Shown piece by piece: positions 29,919 through 41,100 of a stretch of DNA of 64,000 nucleotides. Origin of the DNA: Endomychus coccineus (lineage: Eukaryota; Arthropoda; Insecta; Coleoptera; Endomychidae); NCBI GenBank assembly GCA_958510875.1, contig OY294070.1, forward strand, positions 42,794,306 through 42,858,305, in the 5' to 3' direction. Below the pieces are notes generated by a model. The model saw only the letters and a program-made list of their open reading frames with translations. It did not search any database and was not told the DNA's origin. Each line of letters begins with the position of its first letter. The first letter of the stretch is position 1. The translations under genes and the position numbers were made by a program.

Positions 29919-30238
29919 GTAGAATTCCGTAAATATATAAAAAAAATAGAATTAATTAAATAAACAAAATATGAAAAATTCCAAAAAAAAGAAAAAATAT
30001 TAAAAATCCAAAAAAATAAAGGACAAAAAACGGAAAAAAAAAATTTTTGGTAAGAGAAACGCTATACCTCCACGTTGGTTCTTGCTGGGTAACAATTAAT
30101 TTTGTCACTGAAGTAGCTGGTACGGTCGCTGTGCAAAGGTTAAAAGGCTGTGAATAGAGTATATTTTTACAAAAACGTTTTATGTCCAGCCTCCTCTCTC
30201 AAAAATTCACGAGCCGCCACTGACTATTTCACAAAATT
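29919..30238 (+). repeat. duplicate of the hAT 3' end plus 16 bp of the LTR beyond it
   Basis: This 320-bp piece is nearly identical to 33,276-33,596. It contains the last ~300 bp of the hAT element, ends in its terminus GAGCCGCCACTG (30,222), and continues with ACTATTTCACAAAATT, which in the other copy is target duplication plus LTR sequence. It therefore copies the junction formed when the hAT element entered the LTR. After 30,238 similarity stops. Confidence 0.9.
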
Positions 30239-31140
30239 GTCGTAAAATGTTAATTTTGTTGACAAAGCTTACCTAAAACTAAGACGTAGTACTACATACA
30301 TATTAATAACTGCCCACCGTTTTTTGTTTTGTCAAAGAAGTGAAAGATGCTCATCTCAAGACACATGTTAGTGATGGAATTCTTTAAAAATTATTGCTGC
30401 AGATATTCAAACTGAAACTCTTTCATGATGTATATTTTCACACACAAGAAGTTGCTACTACTTCTTCGTCGATAGTGATGTCTCCGTATTTGTTTTGTAT
30501 TCTGAGAACACTAATTGTCATGTATTTACGTATAAATAAGAAGTGAACATTGAATCATAGGCCGATATCACAAATGACCCGCTGAAATCTTAAACATCAT
30601 ATATTCTCTTAGATCTAGGCAATACCTTATCTTCTACCATTCTTAATTCCAGCTCTATCAACAATAATATTATCAATATTAGTTATTTCTGTATCATTGA
30701 TTAGTCTTAGATTAATATTAAGATTAAAAACAACATCATTGTTCCAAGTTCATGCGTCCTGATATGCACCACAATCTACCCTGCTGTTCTATTCAAATTT
30801 ATCGCTGTTATTTTGTTCGGGGCAATATCACTAGACTCGCCAACAATACCGTCCTCATCCAAATTATAAAAGCCAACAATACCGTCACAAAACTCCTTTA
30901 CTTAAGCTATAAAAGTAACAGCAGATTTGAATGAGGAAATTGATGCATTAAATAATGAAAATTTATTTTTTCAAGGCGTCATACAAATCAGGCATGAAAC
31001 ACGCAACTTATTTGAACTAATTTGTAGGTTGCAGTATCATTCGTAACCGCCCCATCAGTTAAGATATCTGAGAAACTTTCAAAAACCATTTGAACAAAAC
31101 TAAATTTTCTCCGAAATATAGTATCAGAAACTTTTATGGT
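30239..31140. other. unassigned AT-rich DNA
   Basis: No coding similarity. The small frame at 30,752-30,934 has no known motif and a local repeat (CAACAATACCGTC twice). Confidence 0.35.
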
Positions 31141-31348
31141 TCAATTAGTCCGGTAAATGAAGCCCACAATCGAGCTGACATTTTTGTTCATGAACCGATT
31201 TTGTTCTGTGAGACTTTATACGATTCGTCTTGACACCTAGAGCAAAGCTTACCACTTTTGATCCTTGACAAGTTGTTTATTTTGTTAATAAACTATAAAT
31301 AGTGGCAACAAAAGTTTTAAACGCTATTTTCCATTGATTTTAAGCAGG
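31141..31348 (+). repeat. left terminal segment of the composite
   Basis: It begins TCAATTAGTCCGGTAAATGA and runs through GATTCGTCTTGACACCTAG, AAAGCTTACCACTTTTGATC, GTTAATAAACTATAAATAG and GATTTTAAGCAGG. It corresponds to 12,303-12,512 and to the inverse of 56,270-56,462. It stops abruptly at the LTR boundary. Confidence 0.9.
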
Positions 31349-31735
31349 TTATAACGTGACCTTTGCGACTGTTCGGTAAAGTGCTTACTGCGTAAGCTTC
31401 GAAACCTCGGGCGCCAGATTTTTCCCAGAGGTTAACTCCTTTTGGGGACTTCTGCTAGGGTCCTCTCCACAAGGCTTGTCACTATGCTATCTAAAGATAG
31501 CCTTGTCCCTAGGGTAGCTACAGTGAAGTATAATCAGAGTCCAATGGGCAGAAAACAGAATTGTAGAATTGTAGGCTTTAATTACAATTGATACCTGGTT
31601 AAAACTTAGCTCGCTTGAAGATGAAGCAGAAATAATTTAATAAAACGGGGAATTCCAGATAATGAAATATATAATAAATATAACAAGTACACTTTCAGAA
31701 TAATCAATTTAAATGCAATTGAACGGTACAATTTC

Positions 31736-33580
31736 CAGTGGCGGCTCCTCGAAGGAGGCTAAGGAGGCTCAGCCTCCTCACCAATTTATCTTAATGATCA
31801 TTCTCCATTTTATTTCCTGTTTCTCTGATAATTTTTAAAATTTTACAATTAATTTCCCGTTCTCAGTAGTTATTTTTAATCTGGCAACAGTGTCCTGAGG
31901 CTAGACTCTCCATATATCTCAAACGCTGAGCATGTGTTGTTCAACGCAGTTGCCGTTTTTCCGACCAGTCCGAACGCCAACTGGGTAAATCAGCGAAAAC
32001 GGCAACACCCTCTGGAGGCTAGCCTGCGGCAGCCGCTAGCAATCTATGACATACGAGACGTGCGTTCTGCCGACTGCTGAGTAGGTCAGTCAGTGCTTGT
32101 TTGTTTATGTGTTGTCACGCCAAGTAAGGTTAGATTGTTGTCTGTTGTAAATTTAAAATGAGTGTTAGTGAGTTAGTTGCTGCCTTTTAGAAAATCCATT
32201 TAGTGAATTAACATATGATAAAAGTGTTTCTTTTAAATAAACGGCCTTTACCGGATTTGAAAGGATTAGTAATGTCAGATAACGATCATTGTTAATACTA
32301 ATAGTAGTATTGACAAGGCGAAGTTTAAAAAAAAATCATTGATTTCCCTGTAATGCTCCAACTCGATGGAATTTTACATCACGTGCAGTATTTACCATCC
32401 ATAAAAATAAAGACAAATCAATTGAAACATTTGATTTTGTATTAAACAGTGATGACTTTTCAACAGATCAGGTTTCATTAAATGCTGCTGTTGGTTTAAA
32501 ATCTTATTTATAAAATGAAGAATTTTTGTTTTTTCTTGATAATTTTAAATTAATATTTGAACAAACTGATCTTTTTTTTCAAATTTTACAACATAAATTC
32601 AAGAGATCGTTTGAAACATCTCATTGGAAAAATTTCAAGTTTCCGTAATACAGAATTTCATTTTAATATTTTATTTGAAAATTTTTCAACTGATGAGGCT
32701 CCTTCCGCGAAAAGGAGGAAAACATATAATTTGGTAGACAAGAAACTACATTAAGTATAAACAACTTTTTTATGAAATTTTTGATACTATTAAAGGTCAA
32801 ATTGAGATTCGATTTTCCGATTTACATGAATTGAAGTTTTTTGACTTGACGAATAGAAGATTTTTCGAATCTTTTTTAAAAGAGTTCCCCAATACACTTT
32901 AAGATAACTTAGTTCTAAAATATAAATGTTTTGATAAAATAGCACGGCACAATGAATTATGCGTTATATACTCGGATAAAGATATTTTAGGCCAGTATGA
33001 CAGTCACGCCGATATGATAAAATATATGATAGGCAATGATTTGCAACAAGTTTCACCTCAGTTTTATAAACTACTTTGTTTGACAGTCACCATTTCTGTC
33101 ACGTCGGCATCGGTGGAGAGATCATTTTCTACTCTCAAACGAATTAAAACTTACATGCCAAATACAATGGGCCAAAATCGTTTATATAATGTTAGTTTAA
33201 TATCTATTGAAAAAGATTTAGTAAATGATACATTTTTTGATAATATTATTGATCATTTTTCGCAAACTAAAGACCGTAGAATTCCGTTAATATATAAAAA
33301 AAAATAGAATTAATTAAATAAACAAAATATGAAAAATTCCAAAAAAAAGAAAAAATATTAAAAATCCAAAAAAATAAAGGACAAAAAACGGAAAAAAAAA
33401 TTTTTTGGTAGGAGAAACGCTATACCTTCACGTTGGTTCTTGCTGGGTAACAATTAATTTTGTCACTGAAGTAGCTGGTACGGTCGCTGTGCAAAGGTTA
33501 AAAGGCTGTGAATAGAGTATATTTTTACAAAAACGTTTTATGTCCAGCCTCCTCTCTCAAAAATTCACGAGCCGCCACTG
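31736..33580 (+). mobile_element. hAT transposon nested in the LTR
   Basis: The termini are CAGTGGCGGCTC and GAGCCGCCACTG. Flanking 8-mers are ACAATTTC (31,728-31,735) and ACTATTTC (33,581-33,588), one mismatch apart. The other LTR shows the uninterrupted site (TATCATTTCACAAAATT at about 37,433-37,449). Terminal sequence, duplication length and the dimerisation domain inside all point to hAT. Confidence 0.95.
32158..33307 (+). pseudogene. hAT transposase, ZMYM1-like, internally deleted
   Basis: A start-like region at 32,158 reads MSVSELVAAF, then after a stop ENPFSELTYDKSV and GRPLPDLKGLV-like sequence, resembling the N-terminal part of hAT transposases related to ZMYM1-type proteins. Most of the catalytic region is deleted. 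From about 32,560 it resumes with FEQTDLFFQILQHKFK, and later EIRFSDLHELKFFDLTNRR. It ends with the dimerisation domain (33,014-33,307): FYKLLCLTVTISVTSASVER, SFSTLKRIKTYMPNTMGQ and RLYNVSLISIEKDL. Several stops and frameshifts break it. Confidence 0.85.
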
Positions 33581-34250
33581 ACTATTTCACAAAATTACAC
33601 CCAGACGGAAAAATGTAATGAAGCTCAAACGGTAAATGAAAAATGGTACAACATATCCATTGTTGCGATATGTTCGGTATTGAAATTCAATTCAACGGTA
33701 GGGAATCGGTTGAAAATGATTCAGAATGATCAATTTGCGGAAAAGTACGAATCAAACAGGTCTCAGCGTAATGAGCGATATTCGGTAAATATTCAGATAG
33801 CCATACTATTACGTGAAATGTTCAAATCACACTACGATATATTAAACGGTTGAAATTTCGGTCGGATCGGAAGATATATCGTAATGCCCAAAAATATAAT
33901 ATTAAGACATCATTTACCTTATGCAACAATTCACAAACACAAACACTATTGTTAATTCACATTTTCAAATCTGACTTGAACTCGGATAATAATCATTTCA
34001 CTTTGATTCTAATATGATAATCACACTTTAACGGTACGGATTGAAAATCAAAATCACAAAAGAGGGCAACGGTACTGATTCTAAATCAAAATCACAAGAG
34101 AGCAATCTTTTGACTGTCACGGCTTTTATATGTTTTCCGAGGTTCTGGACAGGTCTGCTCCACCAATTCCTTATTTTGTGGCGGACTAAGCAAGTGTTAT
34201 CGGAGTTTTTTGGTTGTTCGCCCTTTTTATACATAAGGTTGCACAAAGTT

Positions 34251-34640
34251 TGGTGTCTTAACTGGCCAGACCCCTGTTTTTGCAACATATTTTATCGGAA
34301 TGAAATGCAATTTTGAACGGGCATGAATTTGATTCATCTATTTGAATAATTATACTTATTCGAAATTACGGAGATTTAGAAAAATGGCAATCACGGAATA
34401 TACATTCGGAATTCATTTATATCTATTGAAATAATGGACTGTTCAAACTGAGATTACATGTAACACCCGTATTTATTGCCTGATCTAAATTAAATAATCT
34501 TTCAAAATTTAAGCTTCGTTACATCCCTCCCTTAGTTCGGTTAAAAATGGAAGAATCTGATTCTTTCATTTTTCAATTCTCATTTGAGAATTCATACGAA
34601 AAAAAAATCCAATACAAAGGTGAGATACCCTAACCTGACG
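34251..34640. other. LTR-element interior without coding similarity
   Basis: This would be the 3' end of the interior in minus orientation. I find no clear polypurine tract; CAGGGGTCTGG (minus, about 34,263-34,273) is the nearest candidate. Confidence 0.35.
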
Positions 34641-35490
34641 TTAAAACTTCCCTTTCTTCCGTCGGGAACTTCGCGGAATAGCAATATCTTACTTGGAACA
34701 TAAAATTCTTCTTCGGAATGGAAGACTGACTTCTTCTTCGGGTCGGAAAACTTGAAACTTCTTCTTCGGAACGGAAAACTTCATTTTCAGAACGGACACT
34801 TGGCACATCTTCGCAATGGAACATTTCTTCTTCGGAATGGAAAACTTCTTTATCGAAACGGAAAAACTTGAAACTTCTGCTTCTTCAGAACGGAAAACTT
34901 GACATCTTCTTCAGAATGGAAACTTGAAGATTTCTTTGGAATGGCAAACTTGACATCTTCTGCGGATCGGGAACATTGAACATCTTCTTCGAAACGGAAC
35001 AACTCAAAACTTCTTCAGTACGGAAAACAACTGTGCGACTTCTTCGGGTCGGAAAACTTGAAACTTCTTCTGCACGGAAAACAAAACTTGGGAACGGAAA
35101 ACTTGACATCTTCTTCAGAACGGAACAACTTGACTTCTTTTTCGGAACGGACACTTGACTGCTTCTTCCGATCGGAAACTTTGACTTCTTCTTCGGAACG
35201 GACAAACTTGAAACTTCCTCAGAATGGAAACTTGATGATTTCTTTGGAATGGCAAACCAAAACTTCTTCTTCGGAACGAAAACTTCTTTTTCGGAATGGA
35301 CACTTGAAACATCTTCGGAATGGAACTTCTTCTTCAAAACGGAAAAAAACTTGACTTCTTCCCCTTCGGAATGGAAAACTTGACACCTCTTCGGATCGGG
35401 AACATTGAACATCTTCTTCAGAACGGGAAACTGAACTTCTTCTTCAGAAACTTGAAGATGTCTTCTTCTCTGGAACGGGAACTTCTTACC
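34640..35490 (-). repeat. coding-type minisatellite, ~24-30-bp units
   Basis: Units built on CTTCTTCGGAACGGAAAACTT repeat irregularly about 30 times. On the minus strand they give open frames (notably 35,412-34,885, 175 codons) of a repeating pattern: F-x-S-E-E-V-S-S-F, then x-P-K-K-K. The array fills the place where pol would be expected after gag. Repeats in several frames overlap, so a translated product is not certain. Plus-strand frames here are the reverse of the same repeats. Confidence 0.75.
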
Positions 35491-35526
35491 ATTTTGTTGA
35501 CATGGGTACGTTCGGCAGCGTATGCA

Positions 35527-36430
35527 CTATGATTCCGGTGGTACTACAATGGCTGGTTTATAGCCTGTTATGCATTTTGTTGCCACATCGGAGGGAGCCG
35601 GTAACTGCGGTCCAGGCCTGTTCTGGTTTTCGTTTCTGATCTTCTCTGAGGGTGGAGTGTTCGGACAACCACATTGTCTCGACATTACGCCTACCTTCCC
35701 TTTCTGAAGGAAGACCCTAAAACCACCCTTGAAATCCAAAAAAAAACAACCCAACACTGAACAACAACACATCATTCATCCATCCAGTTCCGTCAATTAT
35801 CAGTTGCATACAATTCCCTTGGCTATCCAAGCCGAGCTAAACGGACCAGGGCAATTCCCAAACCGACTGATAACTCACTCCATTCACACACCAAACACTA
35901 CTCTTAGGGGACTTCTACCCCAGGGCGGCATCTCAAGCAAAATAATTTCGGCGGATTCCGACAATTACTTTTGCTATGCCCCATTTCCCCACATCTCCAA
36001 CATGAGATGGGCGGTGTTGCGGTACTCGGCTTCAGCCTGGTAGGGCACTGCGTTCTGAAGTGGCCGCAGAGTCCACAATCCCCTCAAGTCTGTTCATGGA
36101 CATTCGGTATCCCAAACTTGACTGGCGATGACGGTTCAGATGCAGGTTGCCTACCCAGCGCTGACGGTTCCATAATCCTTGCTGCGGGACTTGGAATTTG
36201 TGCCCTCACTGACACTGGAAATATCCTCTTCTGCATGAGTTTCTGCTCAGCCTGCAGATTCTCAAACTCCTTTGCCTGCAACATTAACGACGGCACGTCG
36301 TTGAAACTCCCTTGTCGGATGAATTGCCTATACTCCCAGTTCCCGTTCTGCGGTCATTGCACCATGTCTTCAATATTGGTAGGCGTAGGCTGCGACACCT
36401 TGGGTATAGCACCAGTTTACCCAGGGAACT
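35527..36430 (-). pseudogene. gag-like remnant with CCHC zinc knuckle
   Basis: On the minus strand, from about 36,420: QPTPTNIEDMVQ, then SLMLQAKEFENLQAEQKLMQ and RAQIPSPAARIMEPSALGRQ. A CGLCGHFRTQC stretch follows. Then comes CWRCGEMGHSKSNC (36,002-35,961), an exact C-x2-C-x4-H-x4-C zinc knuckle, followed by RNPPKLFCLRC. This is the nucleocapsid end of an LTR-retrotransposon Gag. Stops (for example after NVHEQT) and frame changes break it. A further frame to 35,527 ends CITGYKPAIVVPPES. Capsid homology is not evident to me, so the Gypsy or other assignment is open. Confidence 0.75.
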
Positions 36431-36480
36431 CCGTTTCATCCAATCAAATTCAAAATCAGAATTTTCGACCCCAAAATTAA

Positions 36481-37123
36481 ATTATTTTTTCCAGGGGTAG
36501 GTAACGGAAGAGGGTGCCGTAACCAAAACCAGTCCACACCTTCCTTCCAATAAGGCAGAAGCATTCAAATCACTTACCTCAATTTGGGCAACGTAACTTC
36601 GATTTAGGGAGGTAACTCCAAAACGGTTGGACCAATCCGCCCAAAAATGTTATCAACGGCTTCCTCGGTATCGATTCACTTGGAACAGAAAATCAAAGGG
36701 CAAAATATGGGCAAAAATCGAAATTTGGGCAAAACACTGAGGTGTAGTTAACAATTCTACACCTCACGGAACAATCAATTTTTCAGTCAGATTTACGGTT
36801 AAAAACTTGATATTTCCCCTGAAACGGGGGGGGCGGATCGAAAAACAAATTTCACCAAACATTCTTGGTGAACACGGGGAACAAGTTTCTGTCGAAACTT
36901 TTCCAAATTTCCAAAATTCAAAAACAAACTCCCAGGGATCTTTCGAAACTCATTCGAAACGTCGGGGTCTTGAAGCTTGTTTTTCGGTCACACCATATCT
37001 GAAATTTCATTCAAAACGGACTACCGGTTCAATTGCAATAAATTTATCAACATTTCATTTTTCGGAATAAAAAAAAAATTCCCCTCGGTCAATTTTCAAA
37101 GGTCCCTGCGCGTGGGCGTCATT
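36481..37123. other. 5' leader region of the LTR element
   Basis: In minus orientation this lies between the primer-binding site and gag. It contains short open frames without recognisable domains. Confidence 0.4.
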
Positions 37124-38121
37124 TTATAACGTGAACTTGCGACTTTTCCGTAAAGTGCTTACTGCGTGAGCTTCGAATCCTCGGGCGCCAGATTTTTCCC
37201 AAAGGTTAACTCCTTTTGAGGACTTCTGCTAGGGTCCTCTCCACAAGGCTTGTCACTATGCTATCTAAAGATAGCCTTGTCCCTAGGGTAGCTACAGTGA
37301 AGTATAACCAGAGTCCAATAGGCAGAAAACAGTATCAGAATTGTAGGCTTCAATTACAATTGATACCTGGTTAAAACTTAGCTCGCTTGACAAGTACACT
37401 TTCAGAATAATCAATTTGAATGCAATTGAACGGTATCATTTCACAAAATTACACCCAGACGGAAAAATGTAATGAAGCTCAAACGGTAAATGAAAAATGG
37501 TACAACATATCCATTGTTGCGATATGTTCGGTATTGAAATTCAATTCAACGGTAGGGAATCGGTTGACAAATGATTCAGAAAGATCAATTTGCGGAAAAG
37601 TACGAATCAGACAGGTCTCAGCGTAATGAGCGATATTCGGTAAATATTCAGATAGCCATACTATTACGTGAAATGTTCAAATCACACTACGATATATTAA
37701 ACGGTTGAAATTTCGGTCGGATCGGAAGATATATCGTAATGCCCAAAAATATAATATTAAGACATCATTTACCTTATGCAACAATTCACAAACACAAACA
37801 CTATTGTTAATTCACATTTTCAAATCTGACTTGAACTCGGATAATACTCATTTCACTTTGATTCTAATATGATAGTCACACTTTAACGGTACGGATTGAA
37901 AATCGAAATCACAAAAGAGGGCAACGGTACTGATTCTAAATTGAAATCACAAGAGAGCAATCTTTTGACTGTCACGGCTTTTATATGTTTTCCGAGGTTC
38001 TGGACAGGTCTGCTCCACCAATTCCTTATTTTGTGCCCAGGGTTTTTTACTTATGTCCCGAACAATGTATAAAAGTGACGCTACTTTTTAGATCTAAATA
38101 TACGTAAGGTTGCACAAAGTT
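37124..38121 (-). repeat. 5' LTR
   Basis: This is 998 bp and starts TTATAACGTGAAC on the plus strand. It matches the other LTR except for a ~68-bp deletion near 37,389 and a divergent 60-80 bp near 38,040-38,100. It contains an internal doubled block, ACGGTAC-GATT...ATCACAA(A/G)AGAG (about 37,887-37,958). The right edge meets the satellite directly: CACAAAGTT then CGAAAATGACTC. Confidence 0.85.
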
Positions 38122-41100
38122 CGAAAATGACTCTAATGTCGAATATTTAACCTTTATTTTTTTCTTCAATGATTAACTAAAAAATTATTTATAACTAATT
38201 ATATTAGCAACTAATTAAACAATTGACATTAATTTCATGTCTAGCAGGTCCTAATTATTCGAAAATGACTCCAAAGTCGAATATTTAACTTTTATTTTTT
38301 TCTTCATTGGTTAACCAAAAAAATTATTTATAACTAATTATATAAGCAACTAATTGAACAATTGATATTAATTTCAAGTTTAGCAGGTCCAAATTGTTCG
38401 AAAATGACTCTAATGTCGAATATTTAACCTTTATTTTGTTCTTCATTGATTAACTAAAAAATTATTTATAACTAATTATATTAGCAACTAATTAAACAAT
38501 TGACATTAATTTCATGTCTAGCAGGTCCTAATTATTCGAAAATGACTCCAAAGTCGAATATTTAACTTTTATTTTTTTCTTCATTGGTTAACCAAAAAAA
38601 TTATTTATAACTAATTATATAAGCAACTAATTGAACAATTGATATTAATTTCAAGTTTAGCAGGTCCAAATTGTTCGAAAATGACTCTAATGTCGAATAT
38701 TTAACCTTTATTTTTTTCTTCATTGATTAACTAAAAAATTATTTATAACTAATTATATTAGCAACTAATTAAACAATTGACATTAATTTCATGTCTAGCA
38801 GGTCCTAATTATTCGAAAATGACTCCAAAGTCGAATATTTAACTTTTATTTTTTTCTTCATTGGTTAACCAAAAGAATTATTTATAACTAATTATATAAG
38901 CAACTAATTGAACAATTGATATTAATTTCATGTTTAGCAGGTCCAAATTGTTCGAAAATGACTCTAATGTCGAAGATTTAACCTTTATTTTTTTCTTCAT
39001 TGATTAACTAAAAAATTATTTATAACTAATTATATTAGCAACTAATTAAACAATTGACATTAATTTCATGTCTAGCAGGTCCTAATTATTCGAAAATGAC
39101 TCCAAAGTCGAATATTTAACTTTTATTTTTTTCTTCATTGGTTAACCAAAAAAATTATTTATAACTAATTATATAAGCAACTAATTGAACAATTGATATT
39201 AATTTCATGTTTAGCAGGTCCAAATTGTTCGAAAATGACTCTAATGTCGAATATTTAACCTTTATTTTTTTCTTCATTGATTAACTAAAAAATTATTTAT
39301 AACTAATTATATTAGCAACTAATTAAACAATTGACATTAATTTCATGTCTAGCAGGTCCTAATTATTCGAAAATGACTCCAAAGTCGAATATTCAACTTT
39401 TATTTTTTTCTTCATTGGTTAACCAAAAAAATTATTTATAACTAATTATATAAGCAACTAATTGAACAATTGATATTAATTTCATGTTTAGCAGGTCCAA
39501 ATTGTTCGAAAATGACTCTAATGTCGAATATTTAACCTTTATTTTTTTCTTCATTGATTAACTAAAAAATTATTTATAACTAATTATATTAGCAACAAAT
39601 TAAACAATTGACATTAATTTCATGTCTAGCAGGTCCTAATTATTCGAAAATGACTCCAAAGTCGAATATTTAACTTTTATTTTTTTCTTCATTGGTTAAC
39701 CAAAAAAATTATTTATAACTAATTATATAAGCAACTAATTGAACAATTGATATTAATTTCATGTTTAGCAGGTCCAAATTGTTCGAAAATGACTCTAATG
39801 TCGAATATTTAACCTTTATTTTTTTCTTCATTGATTAACTAAAAAATTATTTATAACTAATTATATTAGCAACTAATTAAACAATTGACATTAATTTCAT
39901 GTCTAGCAGGTCCTAATTATTCGAAAATGACTCCAAAGTCGAATATTTAACTTTTATTTTTTTCTTCATTGGTTAACCAAAAAAATTATTTATAACTAAT
40001 TATATAAGCAACTAATTGAACAATTGATATTAATTTCATGTTTAGCAGGTCCAAATTGTTCGAAAATGACTCTAATGTCGAATATTTAACCTTTATTTTG
40101 TTCTTCATTGATTAACTAAAAAATTATTTATAACTAATTATATTAGCAACTAATTAAACAATTGACATTAATTTCATGTCTAGCAGATCCTAATTATTCG
40201 AAAATGACTCCAAAGTCGAATATTTAACTTTTATTTTTTTCTTCATTGGTTAACCAAAAAAATTATTTATAACTAATTATATAAGCAACTAATTGAACAA
40301 TTGATATTAATTTCAAGTTTAGCAGGTCCAAATTGTTCGAAAATGACTCTAATGTCGAATATTTAACCTTTATTTTTTTCTTCATTGATTAACTAAAAAA
40401 TTATTTATAACTAATTATATTAGCAACTAATTAAACAATTGACATTAATTTCATGTCTAGCAGGTCCTAATTATTCGAAAATGACTCCAAAGTCGAATAT
40501 TTAACTTTTATTTTTTTCTTCATTGGTTAACCAAAAGAATTATTTATAACTAATTATATAAGCAACTAATTGAACAATTGATATTAATTTCATGTTTAGC
40601 AGGTCCAAATTGTTCGAAAATGACTCTAATGTCGAAGATTTAACCTTTATTTTTTTCTTCATTGATTAACTAAAAAATTATTTATAACTAATTATATTAG
40701 CAACTAATTAAACAATTGACATTAATTTCATGTCTAGCAGGTCCTAATTATTCGAAAATGACTCCAAAGTCGAATATTTAACTTTTATTTTTTTCTTCAT
40801 TGGTTAACCAAAAAAATTATTTATAACTAATTATATAAGCAACTAATTGAACAATTGATATTAATTTCATGTTTAGCAGGTCCAAATTGTTCGAAAATGA
40901 CTCTAATGTCGAATATTTAACCTTTATTTTTTTCTTCATTGATTAACTAAAAAATTATTTATAACTAATTATATTAGCAACTAATTAAACAATTGACATT
41001 AATTTCATGTCTAGCAGGTCCTAATTATTCGAAAATGACTCCAAAGTCGAATATTTAACTTTTATTTTTTTCTTCATTGGTTAACCAAAAAAATTATTTA

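Larger units (their letters stand above)
31349..34250 (-). repeat. 3' LTR (interrupted by a hAT element)
   Basis: Outside the hAT element at 31,736-33,580 it is about 1.04 kb and matches 37,124-38,121 closely. Examples are GCGCCAGATTTTTCCCA, CTATCTAAAGATAGCC, and the block from ACACCCAGACGGAAAAATG to CACCAATTCCTTATTTTGTG. It keeps about 68 bp (from GAAGATGAAGC near 31,618) missing in the other LTR, and its last ~60 bp before ATAAGGTTGCACAAAGTT differ. Confidence 0.85.
31349..38121 (-). mobile_element. LTR retrotransposon, pol-less, minus strand
   Basis: Two direct repeats of about 1 kb (31,349-34,250, enlarged by a hAT insertion, and 37,124-38,121) bracket a 2.9-kb interior. A nucleocapsid zinc knuckle on the minus strand sets the orientation. 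So does a candidate primer-binding site, read on the minus strand as TGACGCCCACG (37,121-37,111), two bases inside the LTR edge. The interior has gag remains and a coding-type minisatellite but no protease, reverse transcriptase or integrase, so it is a non-autonomous, LARD-like derivative. No matching target duplication is visible, which suggests that flanking DNA was lost after insertion. The LTRs are still very similar. Confidence 0.8.

Noticed and set aside
34041..34316. Plus orientation for the LTR element, with TGGTGTCTTAACTGG at 34,251 as primer-binding site
   Set aside because: The sequence starts with TGG next to the LTR edge, but the gag zinc knuckle and a better-placed candidate site at 37,111-37,121 put the element on the minus strand.
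35971..36480. 169-codon plus-strand frame inside the LTR element
   Set aside because: It is the reverse of the minus-strand gag remnant, which carries the CCHC zinc knuckle.
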